Assembly (NCBI GenBank): GCA_022712845.1
Contig: JAFLJV010000242.1
Location: 1 to 14,656 of the forward strand
Length of the DNA stretch: 14,656 bases
Direction: 5' to 3'
From: Sulfurimonas sp.
Lineage (GTDB): Bacteria > Campylobacterota > Campylobacteria > Campylobacterales > Sulfurimonadaceae
The number at the start of each line of letters is the position of its first letter. Position 1 is the stretch's first letter. The notes under the pieces are model-generated. The model saw only the letters and a list, made by a program, of their open reading frames with translations, did no database searches and was not told the DNA's origin. A program made the translations under genes and the position numbers. Shown here in pieces: positions 13,566-14,656 of this stretch.

Positions 13566-13765
13566 AGTTTTTTTCTTTTATACATCATATAAAAATCTTT
13601 AATGATAAGAGCGATAGAGTAAAACCATAAAAAGTGTAAGATGTAGTTCTCACTTAGTCCATAATTATAAAGAAATGGATAACCTAAAAAAAATGGCCAC
13701 TTGAAAAAATAAAAAAATAGTATGCCAACACCGTAAAATTCTTTTAATAATCTTTTCATAGGCAC
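13562..13765 (-). CDS. small membrane protein, function unknown
   Basis: A 67-residue, very aromatic protein with two predicted membrane segments (about 12-34 and 41-60) and a basic tail KRKKL. The start given is GTG at 13765, with AAGG about 6 bases before it; an in-frame ATG two codons later (13759) is the alternative. It overlaps the end of the convergent DASS gene by four bases and its start is 50 bases from the divergent Dabb gene. The compact placement and ribosome site suggest a real gene. I do not recognise a family. Confidence 0.6.
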   Translation of the reverse strand: MPMKRLLKEFYGVGILFFYFFKWPFFLGYPFLYNYGLSENYILHFLWFYSIALIIKDFYMMYKRKKL

Positions 13766-13815
13766 ATTTTACCTTTTTTAGATAAAATTCCATCAAATAT
13801 ATAATAAGGTTTATA

Positions 13816-14118
13816 ATGATAGTTCATATAGTAATGTTTAGATTTAGAGATGAAAATAAAAATGATAATTTAAAAGAAGTAACTACTAAGTTAAATGCAC
13901 TAGTTGAGTTGATTCCTGAGCTTAACTCTTTAGAAGTTGGGATAGATTTTTCTCGTAGTGAGAGAGCTTTTGATCTCTCACTTTACTCAACATTTGATTC
14001 AAAAGAAGCTCTTAAATCTTACGCTGTTCACCCTGAGCATTTAAAAGTAGTAGAGCTTATAAAATCTGTAACTCTTGAATCAAAAGTAGTTGATTATGTA
14101 AAAGAGGGTACTAACTAG
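13816..14118 (+). CDS. Dabb-domain (stress-responsive A/B barrel) protein
   Basis: The 100-residue product matches the Dabb family along its length: an opening strand MIVHIVMFRFRDE, the helix LKEVTTKLNALVELIPELNS, the strand LEVGIDFSRSERAFDLSLYS, the FDSKEALKSYAVHPEHLKVV helix with its typical HPEH motif, and a final strand. Members are small dimeric α+β barrels; some act on small aromatic or polyketide-like molecules, but most bacterial ones have no proven job. AAGG lies 8 bases before the ATG. The stop directly abuts the start of the M48 protease gene (TAG then ATG), so the two are likely co-transcribed. Confidence 0.92.
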   Translation: MIVHIVMFRFRDENKNDNLKEVTTKLNALVELIPELNSLEVGIDFSRSERAFDLSLYSTFDSKEALKSYAVHPEHLKVVELIKSVTLESKVVDYVKEGTN

Positions 14119-14656
14119 ATGTTAACACTTATAGTTGCTATATATACTCTTTTTGTACTTCTTACAATCTATACAAGTGTTATGCAGATTGGTTATGTAA
14201 ACAAAGCTAAAAGAGGTTCTGCTGTTTTACTCTCAGATACAGATTTTTTAAAAGCTGGTAATTATAGTGTAGCAAAAGAAAAGATGAGTATAGCTAGTTC
14301 ATTTTTAGATTATATAATTTTTATAATCTGGATAGATTTAGGTATAAAATATCTAGAAAGTACTTTTTTCTTTGCAAATGAAACTTTAATGAGTGTGAGC
14401 ATTGTGATGGGTTTCATAGTTATAAACTCTATCATCTCTTTACCATTTGGATATTATGAGAAATTTATTTTAGATGAGAAGTTTGGATTTAACAAATCAA
14501 GTATGGGACAGTGGATAAAAGATACTTTAATTTCATTTGTTATGACACTTGTTCTTGGTTCTTTAATTGTTTGGATTATATACTTAATTATTACAAGTTT
14601 TACTTTATGGTGGTTATGGAGTTTTATCTTTATATTTGGGGTTGTGATACTTATAA
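14119..14656 (+). CDS. M48-family membrane metalloprotease, N-terminal part
   Basis: The gene starts at ATG 14119, immediately after the Dabb stop, and runs off the window after 179 residues. It shows the Ste24-type N-terminal region: a first helix (about 3-25), a second (60-80), a third (88-110), then the family hallmark LPFGYYEKFILDEKFGFNKS, and a long hydrophobic pair (136-160 and 162-179). The HExxH zinc site would lie further on and cannot be seen. CAAX-protease-like enzymes of this kind cut membrane proteins on the cytoplasmic side in bacteria, with a role in membrane protein quality control. The assignment rests on the helix order and the FGYYEKFILDEKFGFN segment. Confidence 0.9.
   Translation, partial: MLTLIVAIYTLFVLLTIYTSVMQIGYVNKAKRGSAVLLSDTDFLKAGNYSVAKEKMSIASSFLDYIIFIIWIDLGIKYLESTFFFANETLMSVSIVMGFIVINSIISLPFGYYEKFILDEKFGFNKSSMGQWIKDTLISFVMTLVLGSLIVWIIYLIITSFTLWWLWSFIFIFGVVILI

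Overview
The window looks like a chromosomal segment of an AT-rich member of the Campylobacterota, most likely a Sulfurimonas-like or related sulfur-oxidising lineage. The reasons are the base composition, the style of the proteins, and the neighbourhood of gatB and gpsA, which I recall being adjacent in Campylobacter jejuni (Cj1197c/Cj1196c). No rRNA, tRNA or CRISPR array was seen.

Layout. The left edge (1-451) holds the 3' end of atpB and a small two-helix membrane protein gene. An IS110-family insertion sequence follows (about 531-1817). Its transposase is frameshifted near the C-terminus, but its upstream non-coding end appears to carry a complete bridge RNA. The predicted target-guide segments of this RNA match the two sequences that flank the element, and its donor-guide segments match the two element ends. 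Next come three minus-strand genes for periplasmic thiol chemistry: a DsbB-like, a DsbA-like and a TlpA-like lipoprotein (3552 down to 1843). A minus-strand higBA toxin-antitoxin pair (4558-3885) is followed by a decayed tandem duplicate of the higA 3' end.

The central housekeeping block on the plus strand is gatB, a six-helix voltage-sensor-type K+ channel with an RCK domain, a free-standing RCK protein, and gpsA. These are tightly packed or overlapping and probably form one operon (4947-9488). After it lies an accessory patch: a ribbon-helix-helix/RelE toxin-antitoxin pair with its own promoter and operator, immediately joined to a pentapeptide-like membrane protein gene broken by one in-frame TAA, then a small lipoprotein (9495-11713). 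The right part has a minus-strand monohaem cytochrome c, a plus-strand DASS/SLC13 anion transporter, a small minus-strand membrane protein, a Dabb-domain protein, and the start of an M48 (Ste24-type) membrane protease that runs off the window.

The most interesting item is the IS110 element. By eye one can read a 5' stem-loop, a target-binding loop and a donor-binding loop in the order known from IS621. One can also rebuild the 14-bp target (8 nt left flank plus 6 nt right flank, core CA) that the RNA would specify. All folding and matching was done by hand and needs computational confirmation.
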